Source: Seison nebaliae (Eukaryota; Rotifera; Pararotatoria; Seisonacea; Seisonidae). From it: a stretch of DNA of 27,429 bases. How positions within the stretch are numbered: position 1 is the stretch's first letter; every line of letters starts with the position of its first letter. The translations under genes were made by a program, and so were the position numbers. The stretch lies in contig JALJEE010002283.1 of assembly GCA_023231475.1 (NCBI GenBank), positions 1-27,429 of the forward strand, written 5' to 3'. Positions 9,560-20,335 of this stretch are shown here, in pieces. Below the pieces are notes generated by a model. It did no database searches. It had not been told where the DNA came from and was given only the letters and a program-made list of their open reading frames with translations.

Positions 9560-12500
9560 ATGAGATCAATATCATTTATAAACTTCTTCCCAATATTTCT
9601 TTTCTTATATTTTGTTAGTCTTTTATTTTCTTCATCATTCTTTACTCATTATTCTTCTTAATTGCAGGTCAATCATGTCTGTTGTAAATATAAACTTGAA
9701 ATACAACTCTTAGAATACGCTAACCCGACTGGGCAAACTTTTATGAAAAGGAAATGCGATACAAACTCTAAAGATGACATCAACAATGATGGTCAATGTG
9801 ATACAGCATTCTTATTCTGTCTTGTTGATATGCCTTTCAAACCAAAACAAAATTGTACACATGGTGATGCGATTACGAGAGTGTTGGGTGGAAACAATTT
9901 TCAAATACCGAAAGGTATAGATTTATCAGATAACCAAAAAAATCCCATGCAATTCATTGTCGATCTTCCATATAAAGTTAGAAACTAATATAAATAAATT
10001 TCAAATTTTATTATCGTTTTATTTATTTGAAGTCTGATATTGGATTAGTGATTGAAGTTCGTGATGTCGATTCGATAAATATGTCAAATTTTCGTTACAA
10101 TCAACTACATAATAATCAACAAGATAACTCACTCGACAATGTCAGACGTGATCAAGTCGATTTTTACACTTACAACATTACGGAATTCTTCTCTAAAAAA
10201 TCGGAGTCTTATATGAGAAATTCGGTTAATCAACCATCACCAGTAATATTTCGGAGGAAGTTAATGTCGATATTTGAACATGATACGGCTCTTTCTTGCG
10301 AATTTCGAGTTTAGTATTAAATCTCTTTTCTTTACTTTAAAGGATTCGTATCTTACAGATTTCTTGCGCGAATGATTATTATGGTGAAAGATGCGGGAAA
10401 ATATGTCGAGCGAATGAACAATATAGATGTGATAAGAATACAGGAACTCGAATTTGTAATACGGGATGGACGGGTAATAATTGTCAACAACCAGGTGATT
10501 CTTTTATTCTCATGTTCATTAATTAATGATTCGAAATTTTGTGTATGAAAGATCCTTGTCGAAGAAATCCTTGTAACAATGGAGGTACTTGTATTGTGAC
10601 AGCAGATAAACGGAATTTTCTTTGTCGTTGTCCCCCAGGATTTGTCGGCAGATTTTGTCATCAAAGTAAGATTTTTTATATTCTATAACTTTTCTTCTCA
10701 CTTTGCTATCGTAAACATTTTATCGCCTTTTACTATTTGTTATTAAACGTCTTGTAAATTTGTTTAACGTCTTATTGTTGTGTCATATGTTAATTTATTC
10801 AGAAGTCGAACATTGTAATAGTGCCCCATGTCGTAATGGTGGAACTTGTATAATGCAGCCGAATTCTTATTTATGCTTTTGCGCTGAAGGATTCACTGGT
10901 TCTTTCTGTGAAACAGGTTAACTCACTCATGCTTCCTTCTCACTAATACGTCATTAACTACCATTTTTTAAAAATAATATTTGTCTTTTATGTCTAATAC
11001 TGTTCTAAACATTTCAAACTAAAAATTAACAAATTTTCTCGTTTTTTCTAAATAGGATTAGATGCTTGTAATTCTGCCCCATGTATGAATGGAGGGAAAT
11101 GTTCTCCTCTTGGTCATAAAAATTTCGTATGTTCTTGTACGATCGGTTATACTGGCAAACGATGTGATTCAAGTTAAATGAAATATTTTTGAACTTCCAA
11201 CAATTCAATTGTTTAATTTTAGTAATTGATGTTTGTAAAGCGAATCCTTGTCGTAATGACGGAAAATGTTATCCAACAACGCCAGGATACTTTAAATGTC
11301 TGTGCAAAACTGGATACACTGGGAAAATTTGTGATATTGGTTAATTTTATTTAAATTATTCGTATCATATTCATATTCAAATTTAAGATATCAATGAATG
11401 CGAATCATATCCATGTCGAAATGGAGGCGTTTGTAAGGAAACTTATGTAGGAAGTTACGAATGTGACTGTCCCTCTCAATTTGCCGGTATCAATTGTGAA
11501 CAAAGTTTCCCACTCTTTTTCTTTAAATAGTAATTTAAGTCTTTGTCTTTATCAGTGATTTCTCGTTGTGAATCAGAACCATGTAAGAATGGAGGTGTTT
11601 GCGCATCAAATGCAGACGGTACATATCGATGTATTTGTCCTTCAGGATTTGCCGGAATTAACTGTGAATCTGATATCAATGAATGTCAATCAGCTCCTTG
11701 TTTTAATGGGGGAACGTGTCGAGAAGGTGACACACCGAATAGTTTCTATTGTTTATGCGCAATCGGATTTGAAGGATTACAATGTGAAAAAGGTTAAAGT
11801 GAAATGATCATGTGTTTAAATAATAATAAGTTCAAATCTTCATCAAAATAGCGAGTAATCCATGTGAGAGTAATCCTTGTTTCAACAACGGAACTTGTCG
11901 ACGACGAGGCCAAATGGAGTTTAGTTGCACCTGTCCCATTGGATATACAGGAAAGTTGTGCGATAAAGATGTGGATGAATGTAGTTCTAATCCGTGTAAG
12001 AATAATGCAACTTGTTTGGAGGGTGTTCCGGGTGAATTGAGATGTGTATGCCCAAGTGGATTCTCAGGGTTTTTTTGTGATGGTTTCATTTTTGTCCATT
12101 TACTTCTTCTAAATTTTTCCCATCTATTTTTAGTTCCAACTGTTACTTGTCCAATCACATGTCCATATGGCTATCGATGTCTGGTTATTATTTTAAAATT
12201 CTATTATTTATCTAATTTATTTTCGTTTAGTTCACTGGATCTTCAATTCCAGGACAAAGATACACTTGTTGTCAACCTGATATATCAGATGCCAATTGTA
12301 TTGCTACTGCATTATGCAATCCTACTGTTGGTATTAATTCATGTCAAAATGGAGGACAATGTCGTGTGGTCAGTAAACCAAACAACATATTCGATGTTAT
12401 ATGTGATTGCATTAATGGTTTAATTTCATCATAGTGAACGAATTATAATCAATAAAATTTGAATTAATTTAAGATTATACTGGAAAGCATTGTGAAACTT

Positions 12501-13490
12501 TGATCGCTATAAATCCTTGTGAAAAGCAACCGTGTCTCAATGGAGGTTCCTGCATCATCAATCCTGTAATAGAAGCCGGCTTTACCTGTCGTTGTCCACC
12601 CAGTTTCTATGGAGAGAAATGTGAAATAAAAGTCAGCGAAACATCTACTGGTTAGTTCCCAAATTAATTTTTCTTCATTATTGTTTCTTTCGGAAACTTT
12701 TATTCTTAAAAATTGAACTAAAAAATCACTTTAAAAAGATTCCCATGTTAGTGATACGACTGTAAAACCGAGGAAAAGTGGTTTGACTGATTTGGAATTG
12801 TTTGGAATAATTCTTGGATTTATCTTTGGCCTATTCCTTATATTCATCATGACTTATCTAATTTGGTATGGTATAACGAAAGTTCGTCCTCGACATGCTG
12901 CTAATGCTTCTTCTAAACAAGACTTTCTTGGTACTCATGAGAGTCATGATGGATTAGACGCTATGCATGGAAGAAGTTCTTCCGCCTATTCCTCCACTTC
13001 TGCTTTTCCATCATCGGCACATAATTTAGTTAATAATCATGCATTATCATCAAGTAGTATATATGATATGGAGAATGCACGATTACATCATCATCAACAA
13101 CAACAACAACAGCAGCAACAACAGCAACAAAGTCAGCTTATCCAACAACAGCAACAACAACAACAATATGTAGATAATAATGAACAGCAGAGTCATCGAT
13201 TTTATTCTGAGGATGATGGAGTAAGTGGAAGATATGTTGGAGGAAACCAATCTGCTCAGGAATTTGTAACTTCCCAATCTCAGCATCAACAGCAATTTGG
13301 TAGTCGATCTATGTATGAGGCCAATGACAGCAATGGGCAAATGATGTTATTATCCAATGGGCCTAGTACATTAGTTCATTATTTGGAAGAAGAAATCGAA
13401 TCGGATCGAAATGGTGTCGCAAATCCCTACTTTGTCCAACAAGAAGAAATGAGATCGCTTGAAATTCAAAGTAATCGTCCTGTTCGATAA
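9560..13490 (+). CDS. DSL-family Notch ligand (Delta/Serrate type), complete, 15 exons
   Basis: Exons 9560-9613, 9668-9976, 10033-10308, 10359-10494, 10552-10665, 10803-10916, 11056-11172, 11223-11339, 11388-11504, 11556-11792, 11852-12082, 12134-12183, 12231-12417, 12474-12650, 12739-13490 join in phase to 995 residues. Signal peptide [18 protein letters not shown] (exon 1). MNNL domain about 19-213, with [27 protein letters not shown] and NPMQF as in Delta. DSL domain 214-258: [15 protein letters not shown], six Cys. Eleven EGF repeats about 259-740; repeats 5, 7 and 9 begin DINEC or DVDEC (calcium-binding type). A Cys-rich insert lies at about 608-660. Membrane helix about 767-789, then a 205-residue tail with two Gln runs. 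Such ligands signal to Notch on adjacent cells. The DSL loop between Cys3 and Cys4 is 4 residues short. Delta versus Serrate is not decided. Confidence 0.9.
10359..10494 (+). other. Exon 4: DSL domain with shortened receptor-contact loop
   Basis: This exon carries the whole DSL domain. Cys spacing is 8, 3, 7, 8, 8; the usual family spacing is 8, 3, 11, 8, 8. Only the loop between Cys3 and Cys4 differs: it reads RANEQYR where Delta and Jagged carry a PRDDxFGH-like loop. The aromatic and GH residues known to touch Notch are missing. Splice phase on both sides and the flanking frames are clean. Confidence 0.8.
12134..12417 (+). other. Exons 12-13: cysteine-rich module between EGF 9 and EGF 10
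   Basis: After EGF 9 the protein reads [12 protein letters not shown], then [14 protein letters not shown] and [12 protein letters not shown], before a normal EGF start SCQNGGQC. The spacing, including a CC pair, is not EGF. The position is near where Serrate/Jagged proteins carry a VWC-type region, but the pattern does not match VWC as I know it. The 47-nt intron between the exons is in phase 0, unlike the phase-1 introns around the EGF exons. Confidence 0.6.
13083..13168 (+). repeat. CAA/CAG repeats coding two polyglutamine runs
   Basis: Mixed CAA and CAG codons encode a Gln run preceded by His codons and, after SQLI, a second Gln run in the cytoplasmic tail of the ligand. The mix of the two codons shows it is not a young pure CAG expansion. 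The long leucine-rich frame on the other strand here is only its complement. Confidence 0.95.
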
Positions 13491-14339
13491 AATGATAGAT
13501 GCAGTATTAAGTTTTTTTCATCAAGAAATTAGTTTGCATCAAGTGTTATTTGATTTCAATATAGCCAATAACAACAGATTTATAGTTTTTATCCTAAAGA
13601 TTTATTTTCTTCCAGTATAAATTTTTACATCGTACAACATTGAATTAAATTTATATTTCACAAAATTCTATGTAAACGATAAATTCATCCGCAATCTTAT
13701 TTTTCCATATCTTAAAACGTTCAACGAAGTCTCCATCGACTATTTAAGTTTCCAATACGGATTCGAGATTTATTTCAATTCTTATGCCTTCAAAACTTTC
13801 ACTTCCATTTTTATTTATTTTTTTCCCGCCATTCCTATTCTCTTAATGCACAGTATCACAATGTTACGATAAACAAAGTAACTTCGACTATTTAGAATGA
13901 TCGAAGTTGACGATTTAAATAGTTCCATATATCTTAAAATAATTAATTTCCACATTAAATTTTAATTCAAAGAAATTATTCTTTACGCTTCGTCATTTTT
14001 TTTACCATCTCGAATATCGATTATTTTTCTCATAATAAATCTTCATTAATTTTCATCTTCGATGTAAGAAGGACTTGGAGAAAAGTTTGTCATTTGATCA
14101 TTTTCTTTAATTAAATAAGTTTCGATATCGATGTGTGACGTCGCAATTTCGAAGCAAATCGGGACATTTCTACTAAGCACATTTTTATTTTTACAATACA
14201 ATCGACTTTCATCGATACTAGTCGATATTTTTTTTATGACAATACTTCTTCTCTATTTTCCTTCTCATTCATTACATACATCGTCGAATGAAAATTTTAA
14301 TAACTGTTAACTAAATTTCTTTTTCCTTTGTGCTTATAG
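13491..14339. other. 3' flank of the Notch ligand and spacer
   Basis: It should hold the ligand's 3' UTR; ATTAAA variants occur near 13643 and an AATAAA near 14034. A possible weak signal-peptide exon starts at ATG 14237 (MTILLLYFPSHS) and could splice in phase to 14340, but only through a 34-nt intron, shorter than any other intron here, so I do not call it. Confidence 0.45.
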
Positions 14340-15328
14340 ACTTTCCCGAGATGTTAAGAAATGCGGCGTCGCTATTCAATGAAACTTTTCTCCATGATGA
14401 TATTCTTCATGATGTTGACGTTATTTTTGACTCACAAATGGATCAGGTTGACTTAAAACCTAACGATGGCACGAATGAAGAAGAAACGGAAGAAGATATG
14501 GATTATCAATATATCAGGAATTACTATATGATTCCTCAAACAAATTCTTCAAAAGAAATATTTTACGTAAATAATACGAAAGTAAAAGATAATTTAATGG
14601 AAAACAATTCATCTAAAATAGAAACCAAGTTAAAAAACCTCATTCTACTTCCAACTACTACAAATACTATACGTTTGCATAAATTATTAACCAATTCTTC
14701 TATTGATAATTCTGAACGTCTAAAGAACGACTATAATTTTCAATATGTATCAACTATAAATTCAAAAAAGTACACCACTTCCAGAATGCGAGTTCCTAAT
14801 CGAAATACAATATTGAAAACTACCGAACCAATCACGTCAAATATTCCCTTGATATCAACTACAATAATCACTACAATTCCCACTCCAACATCAACTAAAT
14901 ATTTTTATTCGAAAAACAAACCAAGTAAAGAAATTAATGAATCCCTCTCTGAGCAAATCAAAAAGAAAATCCGAACTCTAATTGAAAATGTGGGAAACAT
15001 AGCCATAGACGATGTAAAATCTTCACCAACAATAAAACATACAATGAACGATAAAACTTTCGCATCAATTCTTCATGTTCCCAATAAATTAAAGAATAGC
15101 GAACATGACTACCAAGTTATAGAAACAACCCCAAAATTTTTCACTTCTCCACCAACTTCTAGATTACCTGTTTACACCCTAACTGCCATCCTTGGAGCTA
15201 TTTATGGAGTAGCTTTTGTTCTAGCAATGGCGTGGGTAATATGGCTATGGATGAGAAGAAAACATGCCGATCGTGATCGTTGTCTATCTTTGCCCACATT
15301 CAAAACGTCTCATAATAATGATTACTAA
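14340..15328 (+). CDS. Terminal exon of a single-pass membrane protein, unrecognised
   Basis: A 989-nt open exon follows a good acceptor (TTATAG at 14334-14339) in phase 1 and ends in TAA, with AATAAA about 100 bases later. It encodes an acidic start (NEEETEEDMDYQY), a long Ser/Thr/Asn-rich stretch with many NxS/T sites that looks like a glycosylated stalk, then a hydrophobic helix (ILGAIYGVAFVLAMAWVIWL), a stop-transfer RRKHADR and a 26-residue tail ending SHNNDY. I do not recognise the family. No convincing first exon was found. If translation began at the internal ATG 14351 there would be no signal peptide. Exon 14 of the upstream ligand also ends in phase 1, so this exon could be an alternative last exon of that gene. 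A separate gene with a distant first exon is equally possible. Confidence 0.65.
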
Positions 15329-16145
15329 TTTTCAATTTATTACCATTTACTTTATTTTATAATTAATACCATTATTATTGTTCTTTTAACGCTCAGTTCC
15401 TTAATATGTTTTTACGAAAGAATTTTGTGAATAAATTTTTAATAAATTATTAAGTTCTTATTGTTTCTTCCGATTTTATGTTATTAAAATAGACTAACTG
15501 CTATCTTCTGGGACAAAATGAAGTATTGTCGGCGAAGTGAAACACTTCTTAATATCAGATCTAAACCATTCTATTGATAAATGAATTTCCATCAAATTTA
15601 ATTGTGTACGCCGTACATAATGAAGTACACTGTACGGTAATAAAAATGCATAATTTCAGGATCCAATTAATTTTTATCCCGTTTTGATTTAGAAAAACAG
15701 AAGTTGTAATAATGTTACAACTGATTGTTAGCTGACTGGCAATATTCAATCTTTTGTCATTATAAGATGCATCAAAAAAATATAATGTTATAAATATACA
15801 ATACTCTATAATAGACATTCATAGAATAAATATGCATAAAAAATAATCTCAATATGAGATGAAGTAATTCTTATTCAGCGTTTGTCAAATGTTTGGGTTA
15901 ATTAATTGACGGAAGAAAAAAATAAGGTCAAATCAATTGTTCGGGCAAAATTAGAGAGTCATTTTTCAAATGAGACAGATAAAAAATAATTTATTTTAAA
16001 TACTTTAAAATTTTTCACCTAACATATAAAAAAAGATGTAACTACAATTTGTATCAACAAAACCTACGTAGTAAGACATGAAGATACATTTAGTATCACA
16101 AAAAAGTAGTAGGATAAGGAAAGTAGCAGAGAAATTGGAAAATAA
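15329..16145. other. AT-rich spacer after the membrane-protein exon
   Basis: It begins with the 3' UTR of the exon above (AATAAA near 15430 and 15440). The remainder shows no coding signature on either strand that I can support. Confidence 0.45.
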
Positions 16146-16540
16146 TTAGAAAATATACTGCAACATTATGTGGAAAAATTACAGGAAAATTGGAATACAA
16201 ATATGATGGTTTTCATATCAACTGAAGAAGCTTCGGTGTGTTACTACTTAAAGATTTATTTGGATTTCAATTTCTCCGCAGTTGAACAAGATTTTAGAAT
16301 GACTGTTTACGAAAAAATAAAAGAAAGGTGAAAATTTATGGTCTCTTAAAAAGAAATCTTTCAATTACAGAAAAACTGCTGAATTTCACAAAATTATAGA
16401 GGCTGAAGCACAAGAAATTTGACAATAGCGAAGCAATCGTTAAAACGTTTATTGTCAGGAATGACATTACTAACAATGAGACTTTCCTCAATTCGGAAAA
16501 ATGGTCAACGACTGTTTTATTAGAAAATTTATTTATGGTT
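16146..16540 (+). pseudogene. Decayed exon pair of an unrecognised gene
   Basis: An open frame at 16146-16327 reads LENILQHYVEKLQENW, then MMVFISTEEASV and DFNFSAVEQDF. It ends at a GT and continues in phase across a 43-nt GT-AG intron (16328-16370) into KTAEFHKIIEAEAQEI. A stop follows at 16420, but the next frame stays open from there (FDNSEAIVKTFIVRNDI, later WSTTVLLENLFMVQ) to 16553. Codon use and residue composition look protein-derived, and the break looks like one frameshift. No start or upstream exon was found. The VFISTEEASV strand is faintly like the nucleotide-sugar region of alpha-1,6-fucosyltransferases, but I do not rely on it. Confidence 0.4.
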
Positions 16541-16544
16541 CAAA

Positions 16545-16568
16545 CACTATAGTGTTCACTATAGTGAA
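16545..16568. repeat. Two adjacent copies of a 10-bp perfect palindrome
   Basis: CACTATAGTG occurs at 16545-16554 and again at 16557-16566, with TT between. The second sits in a 14-bp palindrome, TTCACTATAGTGAA (16555-16568). It lies just outside the recognisable LINE endonuclease remnant. Confidence 0.9.
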
Positions 16569-16714
16569 TTCTTAAAAAGACTTTGTGAAGAATGGAACGG
16601 TACCAATGATCTAGTTGGCAGGTGTTCGTTCGATCCTACGAACATCGAATCGTTGAAAGAATCTCTTATCTAAATTCAAGTGTCTCTTCATCGATCTCCA
16701 ATTAGGAAATAAAA

Positions 16715-18480
16715 GTTCTTTTTCGTTTCGATCGGAAAATGGAAAGTCATGGATTGATTATTATTTCTAATGATCTATGTACGAGTGTTAAGAAATGTAT
16801 TATTTCTGATCAATTCATGCTATCGGATCACTATGCAATGATTCTGAAAATGAATGTGGAAGAAAATGATAACTAATATGAATATGATAAATAATAAATG
16901 ACGATGTGTAATAACGATTATAATAATATTCTCCATTTTCGAATAACTTCGATTCTCTATATGGAAAATCCGTCACGATTATTATATGCAATTGAAGTGG
17001 TCAGTAGTCACTCATTTTTCATAGAATATGTTTCCATAGTTCATAGAATAATTTGATTGACAAACTAAAATCAACTCGTTCATTCTTCAAAACATATTCT
17101 CAGAACCGTAAATATATCGATCGAAAGATTCTTAATTTTGGTACAACTTGTATAATATAAATTACAAATTTGTACCTCATTTCAGAGAGGAATATGCAAT
17201 TCAGACGAAAAAATTTCTTTCCAGTTAGGAAAATTTCTCGGAGGAACTTCTTTTTTTTCTTCGTCATACCAATTCGCTTATCGATCATCCTGCCGAGGTA
17301 CATATCCTCTTCTTTTCCTTCTTCGCTCACTTATATCATACGCTAAGAAGCATAATGTCTCGCTCCATCTTCTTTTTCTCGACGCTTCTAAAGCATTTGA
17401 TTCGGTAGATGTATCCTTCGACTTCAATCATTTGAATCGTCATGGGGTGAAAGGCCCTTTTCTAAAATTTGTTTACCATCTTTGTTACGAATCTCTGGGG
17501 AGCGTCGTCATTGAAAACGAGAATAGTGATTTTTTTTGCATCAACTCTGGTGTTCGTCAAGGTACCGTTCTAGGTCCTTTGGGCTAGTCATTGACGGCGT
17601 TCTCAGCAATCTAAATGAATCCGGCGACATTTACATAGAAAACAATCGTTTCTCGCATGTTATGGCCTATGCAGATGACATCGTGATCGTAGACCATCCT
17701 CTCCGTCGTCAGAAACGGTCATATGGACAATTATCTTTTCTTCTCTCTCGGAAGGGGGTGTCCATAAATTCCTCCAAATGCTGCATATTATCAACAGACA
17801 AGCGTTCTTTCTCCTCAATTCCACTTAAATCCTCAACTGTCTTTCTTAGTTCAACCATCGATCTCCGTTGTCTCTCCTCTTTCGACTTGGATCACATTCG
17901 AAACAAATTATGCAGATCTTTTTTCTCTTTCTCTCCCAAGACGAAGTTCGTTCCTTTTAAATTATGCCTACAACTTTTTAAGAGTTTAGTTCTTCCACTA
18001 TACTCTTTGGAAACTATTTCCCTATGCACGCAACGTTCATTTCTGTCAATTGATCGGCTACAATCGGCTTATCAGGAAATTAGTCTGTTGTTTCCACAGG
18101 TGCAATCGTTCTTCGCCGCCGTTGGTTTTCTTAAACTGCCCATTCTCTTTCCACGTCAAATTTTTTATCTCTTGGACAAAATTCCAATTTCGAATCCTCT
18201 CACTTCTTTTACTACTTATACTAATGCTTTCCACGTTCATTCAATCTTTTCTCATACTATCCGCTACTACGATTTACCATGAGATATTCTCGTTCCCGAT
18301 TTTAACTACTTCATTTTTTCTTACGATCCGATCACGTCTTCTCCGATTGATCAAGAAACTCTTATCGACTTGCACCACTTGATCAACATTGGTGAAGACC
18401 GGAAGTTCTTTAATGTTTTTTCTAATTTATCCCGACGACAATTTTGATAATAAATAGATAATAATAAATAATCTATAAAA
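16715..18480 (+). mobile_element. Degenerate LINE: endonuclease and reverse transcriptase remnants
   Basis: The left part (16715-16880) reads ENGKSWID, then in a shifted frame ISNDLCTSVKK and SDQFMLSDHYAMILKM. This is the C-terminal end of an apurinic-type endonuclease with its SDH motif. The reverse transcriptase follows at about 17253: SYQFAYRSSCRGTYPL, motif A LFLDASKAFDSVD, motif B SGVRQGTVLGPL, then after a frame change at about 17583 LVIDGVLSNLNESGD, motif C MAYADDIVIVD and the thumb region to TAA 18280-18282. Catalytic residues remain but the frame is broken. Endonuclease and reverse transcriptase are only about 400 bases apart, less than usual for full elements, so an internal deletion is likely. 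The 3' end fades into an ATAA-type run near 18450-18480. The family is shared with the two left-end copies. Confidence 0.85.
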
Positions 18481-18565
18481 TTATAATTTTAATTAATAAC
18501 TATAATTTTGTCACAATTTAATTATTAATAATTTTTAATCAAAATAAGGTTATAATTTCGGAAAT

Positions 18566-20304
18566 TTAGTGAACCATATTAGCGTGGTGGGTTGTCCATA
18601 CATGTTTCTGGATAGTTGAAGTCCCACTTAATCCACCATGGCCACTTAATCCACCATGGCCACTTAATCCTGCATTTCCTGACAGACCACCAGACAGGCC
18701 ACCTCCTAAGCCCAAGCCGCCAAACAAACCAGCTCCTCCTGAAAGACCTAGTGAACCACCCAATCCGCCATTTCCTGAGAGTCCAGCAGAGGCCCCAAGA
18801 CCTCCAGATCCACTTAATCCCGCACCGCCGGAAACACCAACTGAACCTCCGAGTTTTCCGGATAAGCCCATTCCAGCACCTCCTGAAAGACCAGCCGAAC
18901 CACCTAAACCTCCGGATAAACCAAATCCACCACCACCTGAAAGACCAGCTGAACCACCAAGACTGCCTGATCCGCTTAATCCAGCACCACCTGAGAGACC
19001 AGCTGAACCACCTAAACCTCCAGATAAGCCCATTCCTGCGCCACCTGACAAACCACCAGATCCACTCAGTTTTCCACTTCCTGAAAGACCAGCTGAACCA
19101 CCAAGACTTCCTGATCCTTTGAGTCCACCATTTCCTGATAAACCTAAACCTGAGATGCTGACGCTAATGTTTTCTCCTTTCCGACCTTTGCCTTTTCTGC
19201 CTCCCCGACCTCTGCCGTTTCTACGTCCTCGACCTCTGCCGTTTCTACTTTGGCCTTTTCCACTAATTTCAACTACAAGTTTAGAGGAATCACCAAATTT
19301 CCCCATTCCACCTGAGGTAAGTTGACCATTTCCCCCAAAATTTCCTGATCCACTTAATCCACCGTGACCTGAAAGGCCAGCTGAACCACCTAGGCTTCCT
19401 GACCCACTTAATCCAGCACCTCCTGAGAGACCAGCTGAACCACCTAGGCTTCCTGACCCACTTAATCCAGCACCACCCGAAAGACCAGCGGAACCACCTA
19501 AACCTCCGGATAAACCAAATCCACCACCACCTGAAAGACCAGCTGAACCACCAAGACTTCCTGATCCTCTTAATCCAGCACCACCTGAGAGGCCAGCAGA
19601 ACCACCTAGGCTTCCTGACCCACTTAATCCAGCACCACCTGAAAGACCAGCTGAACCACCTAAACCTCCGGATAAACAAAATCCACCACCACCTGAAAGA
19701 GCAGCTGAACCACCAAGACTTCCTGATCCACCTAATCTAGCACCACCTGAGAGGCCAGCTGAACCACCTAGGCTTCCTGATCCACTTAATCCAGCACCAG
19801 CTGAAAGACCAGCGGAACCACCTAAACCTCCAGATAAACCAATTCCACCACCACCTGAACTACTAATAGATCCAAAACCATTTCCATGGCCTCCACCGTT
19901 ACCGTGTCCATGAATGTTAATAACAACTTTGGTGGATTTACCTTTACCTCCTTTACCTTTACCTCCTCGACGTTTTCGGCCTTTACCTCCTCGACGTCTT
20001 CGACCTCGACCTCTTTTATGTCCTCGTTGACTTCTCGAGGTACGTGCGACTGCTCCCAGACTTTTCCAGGTACTTCTTTCGCTTCCTTCAACTTGACTCT
20101 TTGTTGAAAGACCACCTGAACCACTAACACTTCCTCCGAAATTCGCCCCACCGCTGGCTAGAAGACCACCACCAGTTCCTTTCTTATTCACCCTTTGCGA
20201 ATATAGACCTTTGCAAAATAAAATAAGCAATTATTATTAAAAATAAAACGTGCATACCCATGGTGGGCAATATAGAATAAGATACAAATTATGATTAGCT
20301 TCAT
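18566..20304 (-). CDS. Secreted glycine/serine-rich repeat protein, silk-like, with two basic blocks
   Basis: Two exons, complement(20258..20304) and complement(18566..20192), with a 65-nt intron in phase 2, give 557 residues. Exon 1 is a signal peptide, MKLIIICILFYIAHH. The rest is low complexity. An 18-residue unit such as LSGSGSLGGSAGLSGGAG (54 bp in DNA) repeats in two arrays, about residues 125-300 and 365-540. Two Arg/Lys/Gly blocks (about 64-104 and 328-355, with strings like GRGRRRRGG) each abut a short beta-like stretch (KVVINIHGHG, KLVVEISGKG). There is a single Cys after the signal peptide, in the repeat region. No enzyme domain is present. The composition resembles silk, glue or cuticle proteins but no family is identified. 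The start codon lies about 30 bases after a TATA box. It is divergent to the gene at 21767. Frames on the other strand over this region are artefacts of the repeat. Confidence 0.85.
18620..19860. repeat. 54-bp tandem repeat arrays coding the 18-residue unit
   Basis: Two arrays (about 18620-19115 and 19335-19860) of imperfect 54-bp units, read on the minus strand, are separated by the second basic block. Units differ at synonymous and some replacement sites (GGAG, GGGG, GHGG variants). This suggests repeated duplication and exchange within the gene. The array keeps the frame throughout. Confidence 0.85.
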
Positions 20305-20335
20305 TTTTTGTAATAATGTTTAGCTTTTCTGTTGG

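Noticed and set aside
11476-12158. Minus-strand frames over the EGF exons
   Set aside because: They are shadows of the EGF exons, whose splice phases and Cys patterns fully explain the sequence.
13083-13340. Leucine-rich minus-strand frame
   Set aside because: It is the complement of the polyglutamine codons of the ligand tail.
14237-14305. Possible signal-peptide exon for the membrane-protein exon
   Set aside because: It joins in phase only through a 34-nt intron, shorter than every supported intron in the window, and the signal peptide is weak.
18616-19679. Long plus-strand frames (His/Leu-rich and Pro-rich) and a Trp/Arg-rich minus-strand frame
   Set aside because: They are other frames of the 54-bp repeats of the glycine-rich gene; their odd composition follows from the Gly/Ser codons.
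18620-19860. Regular repeats suggesting a CRISPR-like or satellite array
   Set aside because: The units are contiguous, keep a reading frame and have no spacers; they are coding repeats.
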